From: Pseudomonas sp.
GTDB lineage: Bacteria; Pseudomonadota; Gammaproteobacteria; Pseudomonadales; Pseudomonadaceae
Length of the DNA: 63,999 bases
NCBI RefSeq assembly: GCF_030684895.1
Contig: NZ_JAUXXP010000014.1
Coordinates: forward strand, 1-63,999
Reading direction: 5' to 3'
The notes below the pieces were generated by a model. It worked only from the letters and a program-made list of their open reading frames with translations. It had not been told where the DNA came from and did no database searches. A program made the position numbers and the translations under genes. Positions within the stretch are counted from its first letter, which is position 1; the number at the start of each line of letters is the position of its first letter. Shown here piece after piece: positions 25,880 through 35,768 of this stretch.

Positions 25880-27910
25880 GTGAAGACCGTGTTGTATCCG
25901 GCCATCGCGCTAATGAATCGCCTCAGCTTCGGTATGAAGTTCAGTCTGATCAGTGTGCTGTTCTTTCTGCCCATGCTGGTCACCAACTTCTACCTGGTGC
26001 GTGACTCCTACCGGCAGTTCGTCAGCACCCAGGCGGCGCTTGAGAGCATTGATCTGCTCGGTGAAAGCCTGACGCTGCGGCGTAATCTCGAAGACTTCGT
26101 CGATCTTATCGAAATCAACGCGATGATCGGTCAGTCCGGTCAGGCGGGTGATCTGGAAACGCGTTTGAACAAGCTGCAGCAGGTTGTCTCTAGCGAGTTG
26201 CAGGGCCTGGTTGCGGTGGTGCGCGAAGCAGAACAGATTGACGAGTTCAACAACAAACGCGATGAGCTGATTGCCGAGCTGGCTGCGGTGCAGGCCGAAA
26301 GTTCGTTACAAGGCAAGATTGCCCTGGCCGAAAAGCTGCTGGGCAGCTCTCAGGTGTTTATCAAGCTGGTTGCCAGCCAGGCTGGCCTGAGCCAGGACCG
26401 TCAGGGTGCCGTGCGGCAGATGATCGAACTGGTCACCGTGGACACGCCCAAGGTCACGGCGGCGCTCAGTGAGGGCCGTGCCATTGGTTCCTACTCGCTG
26501 GCTCAGGGCTTTCTCAATTCATCGGCCAGTACCAAATTTGATGAGCTGCTGCTGGAGCTGGAAAAGCTGCATGCCGAATATGGCCTGAATCTGCAGGCAT
26601 CGCTCAACAGCAGCGCGCAGGCACGTACTGAGCTGGCCAGCCAGGCGGCAAACAGCCTGGAAACGCTGAAAACCAGTACCACGGTCTTCGAGGATCAGGT
26701 GGTGGTCGCCGATTCGCTGGATACGCCCTGGGCGCAGTTCTACGCGGATGTCAGCGGCGCCATGGAGCAGACCTACCAGCTCAATGATGCGGTGCTGGTG
26801 TTCCTCGACAAGCAGCTGCAGGTGCGTCTAGAGGAAAATCGTACGCAGATGGTGCTGCTGGTCGCGGCTCTGCTGGTGGTGTTCCTGTTGATCGTCTACC
26901 TGTACGGCGGCTTCTATGTGTCGATCCGCACCACCCTGAAAAAGCTCGGCCAGGTGATGAACCAGGTGGCGGCGGGCGATATGACCGTCAGCTTCAAGGC
27001 GCAGAGCCAGGATGAGCTGGGCGAACTGGGCCAGGTGTTCAATGAGACGGTGAGCAAGATCCATCAGTTGATCGAACGCGTGGGCCAGACCGTGGTTGAG
27101 GTTGAGCGCCAGGCGGATCGCGTGCAGCAGGTCTCCGGCGAGAGCAATCAGGCGGTTGCCGGCCAGCGTGGGCAGATCGACCTGATCGCCACCGCAATGA
27201 ATCAGATGTCAGCCACCGCCCAGGAAGTGGCGCACAGCGCTGCCGCTGCAGTGGGCAGTGCGCAGAGCGTGAATGATGAAACGGTCAGCGGTCGTGCGCT
27301 GGTTGAGTCTCAGGTGGGCAGCATTCAGCGCCTGGCCGGGGAAATCGATCAGTCCGTGAGCGTGATCAACAAGCTGGCCAGCGATAGCGCGTCGATCAGT
27401 CAGGTGTTGGACGTGATCAAGGGCATCGCCGAGCAGACCAACCTGCTCGCGCTCAACGCGGCCATTGAGGCGGCGCGTGCCGGTGAGCAGGGGCGCGGCT
27501 TTGCCGTGGTGGCCGACGAGGTGCGCAACCTGGCCAAGCGCACCCAGCAATCCACCGAGCAAATCGAATCGATGATTGCCAAGCTGCAAAGCGGCGTCGG
27601 CGCGGCGGTCAAGGCGATGAACGCCAGTCACCAGATGGCTGATACCACCGTTAACGAGTCGGGCAAGGTGCAGCAGGCGCTGGAAAATATCCTCGGCGCG
27701 GTGGGCATGATCGTCGATCAGAACCAGCAGATCGCCACCGCCGCCGAAGAGCAGACCGCTGTAGCGCAGGATATCGATCAGAACATCGTCGAGATCAGCC
27801 AGGCCGGCGAGCGTACCGCTGAAGGTGCCAGTCAGACCGAACAGGCCAGCCGCGAGCTGTCCGGGCTGGTGGCGCGCTTGAAGCAGCTGATTGGTGCGTT
27901 TCGCGTCTGA
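25880..27910 (+). CDS. Methyl-accepting chemotaxis protein
   Basis: A 676-aa chemoreceptor. A short cytoplasmic N-terminus is followed by TM1 (about residues 22-42), a periplasmic helical sensor of some 270 residues, TM2 (about 318-342, [19 protein letters not shown]), a HAMP domain ([17 protein letters not shown]) and a long signalling hairpin. The hairpin tip [20 protein letters not shown] and [16 protein letters not shown] are the CheA/CheW contact motifs. The ligand is unknown. The start is GTG 25880, with GGAG seven bases before it. In P. aeruginosa a chemoreceptor gene also follows ampE. A clear terminator closes it. Confidence 0.94.
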   Translation: MKTVLYPAIALMNRLSFGMKFSLISVLFFLPMLVTNFYLVRDSYRQFVSTQAALESIDLLGESLTLRRNLEDFVDLIEINAMIGQSGQAGDLETRLNKLQQVVSSELQGLVAVVREAEQIDEFNNKRDELIAELAAVQAESSLQGKIALAEKLLGSSQVFIKLVASQAGLSQDRQGAVRQMIELVTVDTPKVTAALSEGRAIGSYSLAQGFLNSSASTKFDELLLELEKLHAEYGLNLQASLNSSAQARTELASQAANSLETLKTSTTVFEDQVVVADSLDTPWAQFYADVSGAMEQTYQLNDAVLVFLDKQLQVRLEENRTQMVLLVAALLVVFLLIVYLYGGFYVSIRTTLKKLGQVMNQVAAGDMTVSFKAQSQDELGELGQVFNETVSKIHQLIERVGQTVVEVERQADRVQQVSGESNQAVAGQRGQIDLIATAMNQMSATAQEVAHSAAAAVGSAQSVNDETVSGRALVESQVGSIQRLAGEIDQSVSVINKLASDSASISQVLDVIKGIAEQTNLLALNAAIEAARAGEQGRGFAVVADEVRNLAKRTQQSTEQIESMIAKLQSGVGAAVKAMNASHQMADTTVNESGKVQQALENILGAVGMIVDQNQQIATAAEEQTAVAQDIDQNIVEISQAGERTAEGASQTEQASRELSGLVARLKQLIGAFRV

Positions 27911-27926
27911 TTAGCAACTCGCTTGG

Positions 27927-27955
27927 AAAAAGCCCGCCACCTTGGCGGGCTTTTT
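27927..27955 (+). terminator. Terminator after the chemoreceptor gene
   Basis: AAAAAGCCCGCCA / TGGCGGGCTTTTT around CCT, 16 bp past the stop. It is symmetrical and so can also end the convergent response regulator transcript. Confidence 0.92.
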
Positions 27956-27976
27956 ATTCGCGACAGTCAGCGTGGC

Positions 27977-28675
27977 TCAGGCACGCTCGGCCATCGCCGA
28001 GAGTGCCACGGAGGTAGCGGCTGTGCGGGTTTCCACGCCGAGCTTCACGTACACGTGCTCCAGGTGTTTGTTCACCGTGCGCGGGCTGAGGCCGAGGATG
28101 TCGCCGATGTCGCGGTTGGTCTTGCCGCATGCTACCCAGCGCAACACTTCCACTTCGCGCTCGGTGAGCTGAAAGCGCGCCGAGAGGGTGGCGTAGGCTG
28201 GTTCGTCGTTAAGTGTCAGCGGTTGCGCCTGGCTGGCCGCGCGTGCCGTTTGTAGGATGCGTGCAGTGCGCAGGTGCGAGGCTACTCGGGCGAGCACCTC
28301 CTCGGTGTTGATCGGCTTGGTCACATAGTCGATACCGCCGGCGGCGAAGCCTTTGACCACGTGCTCGCTGTCGGTCAATGCAGTCATAAACAGCACCGGT
28401 ATGTCGGCGGTGGCGGCATCAGCCTTGATTCGCTGGCAGGTCTCGAAGCCATCCAGCCCCGGCATCATCGCATCGAGCAGAATCAGGTCCGGGCGCCGGC
28501 GCTGGATGCGGCTCAGTGCGCTCAGGCCATCCAGCGCCACCAGCACCATATAGCCCACTTCATCGAGGGCATCGGAGAGCAGGGCCAGATTGTCCGGCGT
28601 GTCGTCGACGATCAGGATCACCCCGCGCTCGGCCGGGCTGGAGTGGTGCTCAGGTGGATTGGTCAGCGCGTTCAT
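27977..28675 (-). CDS. LuxR-type response regulator of the amide cluster
   Basis: A 232-aa response regulator with an N-terminal receiver (acidic DD in VDDTPDN, phospho-acceptor Asp about 68 in LILLDAMMPGLDG, and Lys in YVTKPIN) and a C-terminal LuxR/NarL helix-turn-helix (LTEREVEVLRWVACGKTNRDIG...SPRTVNKHLEHVYVKLG). The start is ATG 28675, which follows a near-perfect AAGGAGG; the longer frame upstream has no such signal. It overlaps the 3' end of the transporter-kinase gene by 26 bp, so the two form one coupled unit and are surely partners. It probably binds the TACGTC-type inverted repeats before urtA and fmdA (inference). Confidence 0.93.
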   Translation of the reverse strand: MNALTNPPEHHSSPAERGVILIVDDTPDNLALLSDALDEVGYMVLVALDGLSALSRIQRRRPDLILLDAMMPGLDGFETCQRIKADAATADIPVLFMTALTDSEHVVKGFAAGGIDYVTKPINTEEVLARVASHLRTARILQTARAASQAQPLTLNDEPAYATLSARFQLTEREVEVLRWVACGKTNRDIGDILGLSPRTVNKHLEHVYVKLGVETRTAATSVALSAMAERA

Positions 28676-31600
28676 GCTCGGCCTCCTTGAGTTGGCGGTT
28701 GAATTCATCCAGGCGGTAGCTTTTCACCAGGGCGCGCAGGGGCGTGGTGAAGCTGGTGCTGGCGGGTGTCAGCCGATCAATGGCGTCGAGTTTCTCCAGA
28801 ATGCCGCGGATATAGCCCATGGCGCCGAGCTCGCGCAGTGCATCGAGGTCACTGCTGTTCGGTAGCACACGGGTTGCGAGCGGTGGCGTTGGCAATGGCG
28901 CGGTGCGCCGCAGCCATTGCAGATCGAGTTGCTTGTGGATGCGTTCAAGCAGTTCCGGGGTGTGTACCGGTTTGGCCAGGTAGTCGTTGCACGCGGCGGC
29001 CACGCTGCGTTCGCGGTCATCGGCGAAGGCGTTGGCGGAGATCACGATGATCGGTGCTTGGGACATGGCATTGCGGCGGATCAGTCGGCTGGTTTCCCAG
29101 CCGTCCATCTGCGGCATCGACAGGTCCATCAGAATCAGATCGGGATGCAGCAGGGCGGCCTGACGAATCGCTTCCTGACCGCTGGCGGCCTGGATGATGT
29201 TGAAACCCAGCGGTTCGAGCATGCCGGCCAACACGCGGCGGTGTTCGATATGGTCGTCCACCACCAGAACCAGCCGGCGCGGGCCCTGATAACCAATGAT
29301 GTCGTGCTCCACATGCACCACCGCCTGTGGAACGCGCACTTCGGAGAGGAACAGGCGCACCTGAAAGCTGGTGCCCTGGTCTTGCACGCTTTTGACTGAC
29401 AGCTCGCCGCCCATCAGCGAGGTGAGCATGCGCGTGATGGTCAAGCCGAGGCCGACGCCGTTGTCCTGGCGCATCAGGTCGCCGCGCTCGAATGGCTGGA
29501 AGATCCGTTCGATCTGCTCGGGGTCGATGCCGATGCCGGTGTCGACGATCTCGAAACTGGCGGTCTCGCGCAGGTAGCTGACGCGCAGGCATACCTCGCC
29601 GCTGTCGGTGAAACGCACCGCATTGCCGAGTAGGTTGATCAGAATCTGCCGCACGCGCTTCTCGTCGCCGCGCACCACCGCCGGCATGCGCCCGCTGGTT
29701 TCCAGGCGAAAGTGCAGACCCTTCTCTTCGGCCTGAGGGGTGAACATGCGTTCGAGCTGGTGGATAAATTCGGGGAAAGGGATTTCCGTCAGTTCCAGGT
29801 TGAGCTTGCCAGCTTCGATCTTGGCCACGTCGAGCAGCCCGTCAATCAGTGACAGCAGGTGCGAGCCGCTGCGAAAAATGGTGGCCAGGGCATCCTGATG
29901 CTGCCCTGGCATGCCTGCATCGCGCTGCAGAATTTGCGTGTAGCCGAGGATGCTGTTGAGCGGCGTGCGCAGCTCGTGAGACAGCCCGGTGACGTAGCGG
30001 CTCTTGGCGGCGTTGGCGGCTTCGCTGGCTTCCTTGGCTTTCTGCAGGGCTTCGTCGGTCTTGCGGTGAGCTTCGATCTCCTGCATCAGCAGTTGGGTCT
30101 GGCGGTCGGACTCCTCCTGGGCCACGCGGCGGCTTTCACGGGTCAGCACCACCCACCAGGCGAGGATCGCGGCAAACAGTGACAGGGTCAGAAAGGCCTT
30201 GAGAAATGCCAGGTAGAGGGCTTCCTGCGCTTCCAGCGATTGCGCCACCAGCCCCTGTGATACCTGGCTGTAGATCAGTGCCAGGGCGCCGAACAGCAGC
30301 GCCACCAACACGGTCAACAGACCCAGGTACTGCGCCAGGCGGCTGTGCAGGCGCGGGATCGACACTCGCGGGAACAGCCAGCGGATAAAGTCATCGAGTT
30401 GCTCGGACAACCGCGCCCGTGGCTTGCAGGCATCACCGCAGCGTGCATCGAGCGAGCAGCACAGCGAGCAGATCGGCGTGCTGTAGGCCGGGCAGAAGGC
30501 CATGTCTTCGCTTTCAAAGGCGTTGCTGCACAGGCCGCACTGCACGGTGGTGGTAACGCCTAGTGGATAGAGCAACAGCGGGTCGCTGCTGCGCGCCAGG
30601 TAGTAGCGCCCGCTGGTCAGCCAGGCAATCAGCGGGGCGAAGAGCATGGCCGAGCCGAGCGCGACGACCGGCGAGGCGGCCTGCGCCAGTTGGCCGAACA
30701 GGCCGCCGTGGGCCAGGATCGACAGCAAGGAGGCGATCAGCATGGCACCGACGCCGACCGGATTGATGTCGTAGAGGTGCGCGCGCTTGAACTCGATGTG
30801 CTTGGGCGACAGGCCCAGCGGCTTGTTGATCACCAGATCGGCGACCACCGCACCGATCCAGGCGATGGCGATGTTGGCGTACAGACCGAGCACTTCCTCA
30901 ATGGCCTGAAACACCCCCAGCTCCATCAGCATCAGCGCGATGGCCACGTTGAACACCAGCCACACCACGCGCCCCGGATGGCTGTGGGTGACGCGGGCAA
31001 AGAAGTTCGACCAGGCCAGCGAGCCGGCGTAGGCGTTGGTCATGTTGATCTTCACCTGCGACACGATGACGAACAGCACCATCGCCGCCAGCGCCCACTC
31101 CGGTGAGCTGAATACATAGTTGAACGCCACTAGGTACATCTGCGTCGGCTCAGCGGCGCGTTCCATGGGAATTTCATGCTGCAGGGCGAGAAATGCCAAG
31201 AAGGCGCCGGCGAGCATTTTCAGCGCGCCGGGGATGATCCAGCCGGGCCCGGCCATCAGCAGGGCGGCCCACCAGCGCTTGCGGTTGCGCCGGGTCTTTT
31301 CCGGGAGAAAGCGCAGGTAGTCGACTTGCTCACCAATTTGCGTGACCAACGCCAGGGCCACAGTGCAGGCGGCGCCGAAGTACAACAGGTTGAATGCGCC
31401 GCCTTCGCCCTCGCGGCCGGCGAAGCTGGTCCAGTCGCTGAGTGCTTCGGGGTTTTTGCCGATGACAAAGATGTAGGGCAGGAACAGCAGAAACAGCCAC
31501 AGCGGCTGGGTCCACATCTGCAAGCGGTTGATCAGGGTGATGCCGTAGGCCACCAGCGGGATAACGATCACCGAGCAGATCACATAGGCCAGCGCCAGCG

Positions 31601-32102
31601 GGATGTTGAAGTACAACTCCAGGGCCAGGGCCATGATCGCCGCCTCAAGGGCGAAGAACAGGAAAGTGAAGCTGGCGTAGATCAGTGAGGTGATGGTCGA
31701 GCCGATATAGCCGAAACCGGCGCCACGGGTCAGCAGGTCCATGTCCACGCCATAGCGCGCCGCGTAGTAGCTGATCGGCAGGCCAGTGAGAAAGATCACC
31801 AGACTCACCGCGAGGATCGCCCACAGCGTGTTGGTAAAGCCGTAACTCAGCGCCAGGGCGCCGCCGATGGCTTCCAGGGCGAGAAACGACACCGCGCTGA
31901 GGGCGGTGTTGGCGATGCGCAGCTCCGACCATTTGCGGAACGATTTTGGGGTGAAACGCAGGGCGTAGTCTTCCATGGTCTCGTCGGCGACCCAGCTGTT
32001 GTAGTCGCGGCGGATCTTGACGATGCGCTGGGTGCCGGTTGGTTGCACGGAGGACGCTCCAGAACTGCGGTTAATACAGGTGTTTGAAACTGCAACATCC
32101 AT
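28650..32102 (-). CDS. NCS1 transporter-hybrid histidine kinase fusion
   Basis: A 1150-aa sensor made of four parts. (1) A complete NCS1-type (cytosine/allantoin/hydantoin) permease, about residues 30-515, with many membrane spans; IKIRRDYNSW...LEDYALR-type sequence opens it. (2) A cysteine-rich segment, residues 522-559, with eight Cys (CGLC, then ICSLCC and CGDAC). (3) Two more spans (about 593-612 and 633-653) and a coiled linker into HisKA (SHELRTPLNS, His about 709) and HATPase (NLLGNAVRFTDSG, DTGIGID, GVGLGL). (4) A receiver with Asp about 993 (LILMDLSMPQMDG), then a helical tail without an obvious Hpt histidine. The start is uncertain: ATG 32102 is used and 32159 is possible. By analogy with CbrA (a solute-symporter/kinase fusion) it may sense its substrate during transport. 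Confidence 0.93.
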   Translation of the reverse strand: MDVAVSNTCINRSSGASSVQPTGTQRIVKIRRDYNSWVADETMEDYALRFTPKSFRKWSELRIANTALSAVSFLALEAIGGALALSYGFTNTLWAILAVSLVIFLTGLPISYYAARYGVDMDLLTRGAGFGYIGSTITSLIYASFTFLFFALEAAIMALALELYFNIPLALAYVICSVIVIPLVAYGITLINRLQMWTQPLWLFLLFLPYIFVIGKNPEALSDWTSFAGREGEGGAFNLLYFGAACTVALALVTQIGEQVDYLRFLPEKTRRNRKRWWAALLMAGPGWIIPGALKMLAGAFLAFLALQHEIPMERAAEPTQMYLVAFNYVFSSPEWALAAMVLFVIVSQVKINMTNAYAGSLAWSNFFARVTHSHPGRVVWLVFNVAIALMLMELGVFQAIEEVLGLYANIAIAWIGAVVADLVINKPLGLSPKHIEFKRAHLYDINPVGVGAMLIASLLSILAHGGLFGQLAQAASPVVALGSAMLFAPLIAWLTSGRYYLARSSDPLLLYPLGVTTTVQCGLCSNAFESEDMAFCPAYSTPICSLCCSLDARCGDACKPRARLSEQLDDFIRWLFPRVSIPRLHSRLAQYLGLLTVLVALLFGALALIYSQVSQGLVAQSLEAQEALYLAFLKAFLTLSLFAAILAWWVVLTRESRRVAQEESDRQTQLLMQEIEAHRKTDEALQKAKEASEAANAAKSRYVTGLSHELRTPLNSILGYTQILQRDAGMPGQHQDALATIFRSGSHLLSLIDGLLDVAKIEAGKLNLELTEIPFPEFIHQLERMFTPQAEEKGLHFRLETSGRMPAVVRGDEKRVRQILINLLGNAVRFTDSGEVCLRVSYLRETASFEIVDTGIGIDPEQIERIFQPFERGDLMRQDNGVGLGLTITRMLTSLMGGELSVKSVQDQGTSFQVRLFLSEVRVPQAVVHVEHDIIGYQGPRRLVLVVDDHIEHRRVLAGMLEPLGFNIIQAASGQEAIRQAALLHPDLILMDLSMPQMDGWETSRLIRRNAMSQAPIIVISANAFADDRERSVAAACNDYLAKPVHTPELLERIHKQLDLQWLRRTAPLPTPPLATRVLPNSSDLDALRELGAMGYIRGILEKLDAIDRLTPASTSFTTPLRALVKSYRLDEFNRQLKEAEHERADQST

Positions 32103-32195
32103 GCCCTGCACCTGCAGCCGCCGTCCTTGCGCGCGCGAGCTTCTATCTGCCTGCAGCACGGGCGTGAGCTTGCACCAGCGTGGGGCGCGGAGCTG

Positions 32196-32233
32196 TACGT
32201 CAGATGACGTATGCCGTTACGTCAAGCTGCGTA
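32196..32233 (+). promoter_or_regulatory. Tandem inverted-repeat operators upstream of urtA
   Basis: Site 1, TACGTCAGATGACGTA (32196-32211), is a perfect 7-bp inverted repeat with a 2-bp centre. Site 2, TACGTCAAGCTGCGTA (32218-32233), keeps the left arm exactly and the right arm nearly so. Start to start they are 22 bp apart, about two helical turns. The same motif recurs before fmdA (37507-37522). They lie about 100 bp from the urtA start and also within the divergent leader of the sensor gene. Confidence 0.7.
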
Positions 32234-32329
32234 TACCGTCCGCGTCGGTGGCAAACGCATGCTGGTGGCGAACCGAACTGGTACCCGCAAGGCGAGCCAG
32301 GGAGGAAAACCACCCAGAGGAGCATGACC

Positions 32330-33559
32330 ATGGATTCACCGACTCGCTTTCTCCCTCGTCGGCTAGCGTTGGGTGCTGCGGCACTCTCGCTGCTGGCGGC
32401 CAGTGTGTTCAGCCAGATGGCCCTGGCCGACGTCAACACCACCGGCCTGGCCGTGACCGACACCGAAGTGACGGTCGGTCAGCTGCATTCGGCCACCGGC
32501 ACCATGGCCATTTCCGAAACCGGTTCGATCCAGGCCGAGCGTCTGGCCATCGAACAGATCAACGCCAGCGGCGGCATCCTCGGCCGGCAGATCAAGATCA
32601 TCCAGGAAGACGGCGCCTCCGACTGGCCGACCTTCGCGGAAAAAGCCAAGAAGCTACTGGTCGGCGACAAGGTTGCCGCCGTGTTCGGCTGCTGGACCTC
32701 GGCCTCACGCAAGGCTGTGCTGCCGGTGTTTGAGAAGGAAAACGGCCTGCTCTACTACCCGACCTTCTATGAAGGCCTGGAGCAGTCGAAGAACGTTATC
32801 TACACCGGCCAGGAAGCCACCCAGCAGATCCTTGCCGGCCTCGACTGGATCGCCAAGGAGAAGGGCGCCAAGACCTTCTACCTGATCGGCTCGGACTACA
32901 TCTGGCCGCGCACCTCGATGAAGATCGCCCGCAAGCACATCGAGAACGTGCTCGGCGGCACCGTAGTGGGCGAGGAGTACTACCCGCTGGGCAACACCCA
33001 GTTCGGCTCGCTGATCAACAAGGTCAAGCTGAAGAAGCCTGATGTGGTCTTCACAGCGGTGGTCGGTGGCTCCAACGTGGCCTTCTACAAGCAGATGAAA
33101 GCCGCCGGCGTCACCAGCGCCAAACAGAACCTGCTGACCCTGTCGGTCACCGAGGATGAACTGCTGGGCATTGGCGGCGAGAACATGGACGGTTTCTACG
33201 CCTCGATGAAGTACTTCCAGAGCCTCGACAACCCGAACAACACAGCCTTCGTCGAAGCCTTCAAAGCCAAGTTCGGCAAAGACTCGGTAATCGGTGACGT
33301 GACCCAGGCCGCCTACCTCGGCCCCTGGCTGTGGAAGGCAGCGGTCGAGAAAGCCGGCAGCTTCGATGTCGACAAAGTGGCCGCCGCCTCCCCAGGCATC
33401 GAGCTGACCACTGCGCCAGAAGGCTACGTGAAGGTGCATGACAACCATCACCTGTGGAGCAAGACCCGCATCGGCCAGGTGCAGAAGGATGGCCAGTTCA
33501 AGGTGGTGTTCGAGTCCGACCTGATCGAGCCGAATCCTTTCCCGAAAGGCTACCAGTAA
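32330..33559 (+). CDS. urtA: Urea/short-chain amide ABC transporter substrate-binding protein
   Basis: A periplasmic binding protein of the UrtA/FmdD type (409 aa), with a Sec-type signal (RRLALGAAALSLLAASVFS...ALA, cleavage near residue 34) and a mature start with the family pattern TVGQLHSATGTMAISE. Further hallmarks are FGCWTSASRKAVLPVFE, LLYYPTFYEGLEQSKN and VYTGQE-like and EEYYPLGNTQF blocks. UrtA-type proteins bind urea; the Methylophilus FmdD relative serves short amides. ATG 32330 is preferred because AGAGG lies about nine bases before it; ATG 32324 is too close to that site. It is the first gene of the importer operon and is divergent from the sensor kinase. Confidence 0.93.
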   Translation: MDSPTRFLPRRLALGAAALSLLAASVFSQMALADVNTTGLAVTDTEVTVGQLHSATGTMAISETGSIQAERLAIEQINASGGILGRQIKIIQEDGASDWPTFAEKAKKLLVGDKVAAVFGCWTSASRKAVLPVFEKENGLLYYPTFYEGLEQSKNVIYTGQEATQQILAGLDWIAKEKGAKTFYLIGSDYIWPRTSMKIARKHIENVLGGTVVGEEYYPLGNTQFGSLINKVKLKKPDVVFTAVVGGSNVAFYKQMKAAGVTSAKQNLLTLSVTEDELLGIGGENMDGFYASMKYFQSLDNPNNTAFVEAFKAKFGKDSVIGDVTQAAYLGPWLWKAAVEKAGSFDVDKVAAASPGIELTTAPEGYVKVHDNHHLWSKTRIGQVQKDGQFKVVFESDLIEPNPFPKGYQ

Positions 33560-33660
33560 CAGCGGCGTAAGCCGGCGTGATGGCAGGGCGTACCCGTGAG
33601 GGTGCGCCTGACGCCTGTGCGGGCTGACGTGTTTCTTTCTTCCAGCTGGAGACCATCATC

Positions 33661-34578
33661 ATGGAATGGCTATCGGAATTTGGTGCCATCGCGGCCATGC
33701 AGGGCTTCAACGGTTTGTCCGTGTTCTGCGTCCTGCTGCTGATGGCCCTGGGGCTGGCGATCATTTTCGGCCAGATGGGCGTGATCAACATGGCCCACGG
33801 TGAGTTCCTCACCATCGGCGCTTACACCACCTACGTGGTCTCGGCACTGACCGAGCAATACGCGCCGTTTTTCGGCCCGTACTATTTTTTTCTCGCCATC
33901 GTGCTGTCGTTTTTTATCGCCGGCGCGATTGGTTGGCTCGCCGAGTGGGCGATGATCAGCAAGCTGTATCAGCGCCCGCTGGATACCTTGCTGGCCACCT
34001 GGGGGCTGTCGCTGGTGATGCAGCAGGCCTTCCGTTCGATCTTCGGCGCGCGGGAAGTCAGCGCCACCTTGCCGGAATGGCTGATGGGCTCATGGAACCC
34101 CACCGAGGCCATCGATATTCCGCGTAACGGCCTGTTCGTCATGGGCCTGACCGTGCTGATGACCGGCATGATCTTCCTCATGCTCTACCGCTCGCGCTGG
34201 GGCTTGCAGGTGCGCGCCACGGTGCAGAACCGGGTGATGAGCCGCGCCGTGGGGATCAATACCAAGAAGGTCGACCGCATGACCTTTGCCCTCGGCTGCG
34301 GCGTGGCCGGTGTGGCGGGCGCGGCCTTTACCACCATCGGCTCCACTGGCCCAACCGCCGGCTCCCTGTACATCGTCGACACCTTCCTGGTGGTGGTGTT
34401 TGGCGGCGCATCGAGCCTGCTAGGCACCATCGCCTCGGCCTTCAGCATCGCTCAGGCGCAGTCGCTGATGGAGTTCTTTATGAGCGGTTCGATGGCCAAG
34501 GTGTTCACCCTGTCTGCGGTGATCCTGATTCTGATGCTGCGTCCGCAAGGGCTGTTCTCCATCAAAGTGCGCAAGTAA
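33661..34578 (+). CDS. urtB: Urea/amide ABC transporter permease UrtB
   Basis: A 305-aa LivH-type inner-membrane permease with about eight spans and the family motif QMGVINMAHGEFLTIGAYTTYV near residue 40. The LALGCGVAGVAGAAFTTIGSTGPTAG region is typical of UrtB/FmdE. It forms the translocation path with UrtC. It lies 101 bp downstream of urtA and 11 bp before urtC, and the start is supported by CTGGAGACC before the ATG. Confidence 0.94.
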   Translation: MEWLSEFGAIAAMQGFNGLSVFCVLLLMALGLAIIFGQMGVINMAHGEFLTIGAYTTYVVSALTEQYAPFFGPYYFFLAIVLSFFIAGAIGWLAEWAMISKLYQRPLDTLLATWGLSLVMQQAFRSIFGAREVSATLPEWLMGSWNPTEAIDIPRNGLFVMGLTVLMTGMIFLMLYRSRWGLQVRATVQNRVMSRAVGINTKKVDRMTFALGCGVAGVAGAAFTTIGSTGPTAGSLYIVDTFLVVVFGGASSLLGTIASAFSIAQAQSLMEFFMSGSMAKVFTLSAVILILMLRPQGLFSIKVRK

Positions 34579-34589
34579 GGAGCCGTCCC

Positions 34590-35768
34590 ATGAACCCGAC
34601 ACTCGATAAGTTTCTTGGCGGCAAGCAGGGCGCGATTGGCCTGGCGGTGCTGGCCACATTGATCCTGGTGGTGTTCCCGCTGGCGCTGGATGCCTTTCGC
34701 CTGAACATGGTCGGCAAGTACCTGACCTACGCCTTTGTCGCCGTGGGCCTGGTGCTGTGCTGGGGCTATGGCGGCATTCTCAGCCTCGGCCAGGGCGTGT
34801 TCTTCGGCCTGGGCGGCTATTGCATGGCGATGTTCCTCAAGCTTGAAGCCAGCGACCCGGAAAGCACCAAGATCCAGTCCACCCCCGGCATTCCGGACTT
34901 TATGGACTGGAACCAGATCACCGAACTGCCGCTGCTCTGGCAGCCCTTTCACAGTTTCGGCTTCACCCTGCTGGCGGTGATTGCGGTGCCGGTGATCCTG
35001 GCGCTGGTGATCGGTGTGGCGATGTTCAAGCGCCGCGTGGGGGATGTGTACTTCTCCATCGTCACCCAGGCGATTGCGCTGATTCTCACGGTGCTGATCA
35101 TTGGCCAGCAAGGCCTGACCGGCGGGGTCAACGGCATCACCGACCTGAAAACCCTGATGGGCTGGGACATTCGCGACGACAGCTCGAAGCTGATCCTCTA
35201 CTTCATCAACGCCTTTCTGCTGTTCGGCTGCATCCTGATCGGCCGTTTTATCCTCGCCTCCAAGCTCGGCCGCCTGCTGATGGCCATGCGCGACAAGGAA
35301 GAGCGGGTGCGCTTTTCCGGCTACGACGTGGCCAGTTTCAAGATCTTCGTGTTCTGCGTGGCGGCGGCGTTTTCCGCGATTGGTGGGGCGATGTTCGCCT
35401 TGCAGGTGGGCTTTATGTCGCCGAGCTTCGTCGGCATCGTGCCGTCGATTGAGATGGTGATCTTTGCCGCCGTCGGCGGGCGTATGTCGCTGCTAGGCGC
35501 GGTGTACGGCGCGCTGCTGGTCAACTACGGCAAGACCTACTTTTCCGAAACCTTCCCCGAGCTGTGGCTGTACCTGATGGGCGGGCTGTTTATCGCCGTG
35601 GTCATGTATTTCCCCAATGGCCTGGCCGGCGTATGGGAAAGCCACGGGCGCAAGCACCTGGAAAAGTTGCTGCAACGTTTTGAGCGCAAATCCGTGGCCC
35701 CGGTCGTGGCCGTTACTCCGGCTCCAGCGCCTGCCCCTGAAGCCAAACAACTGGAGACCACCCCATGA
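34590..35768 (+). CDS. urtC: Urea/amide ABC transporter permease UrtC
   Basis: A LivM-type permease of 392 aa, longer than UrtB because of an extra N-terminal region and a proline/alanine-rich cytoplasmic tail (TPAPAPAPEAKQ). The motif LCWGYGGILSLGQGVFFGLGG and LTGGVNGITDLKTL are characteristic of UrtC/FmdF. About ten hydrophobic spans. The stop overlaps the ATG of urtD by 4 bases (ATGA), so the two are translationally coupled. Confidence 0.94.
   Translation: MNPTLDKFLGGKQGAIGLAVLATLILVVFPLALDAFRLNMVGKYLTYAFVAVGLVLCWGYGGILSLGQGVFFGLGGYCMAMFLKLEASDPESTKIQSTPGIPDFMDWNQITELPLLWQPFHSFGFTLLAVIAVPVILALVIGVAMFKRRVGDVYFSIVTQAIALILTVLIIGQQGLTGGVNGITDLKTLMGWDIRDDSSKLILYFINAFLLFGCILIGRFILASKLGRLLMAMRDKEERVRFSGYDVASFKIFVFCVAAAFSAIGGAMFALQVGFMSPSFVGIVPSIEMVIFAAVGGRMSLLGAVYGALLVNYGKTYFSETFPELWLYLMGGLFIAVVMYFPNGLAGVWESHGRKHLEKLLQRFERKSVAPVVAVTPAPAPAPEAKQLETTP

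Noticed and set aside
32250..32262. Possible sigma-54 promoter TGGCAAACGCATGCT before urtA
   Set aside because: The GG and GC dinucleotides are nine bases apart, not the required ten, so it is not a proper -24/-12 element, although nitrogen control would make sense.
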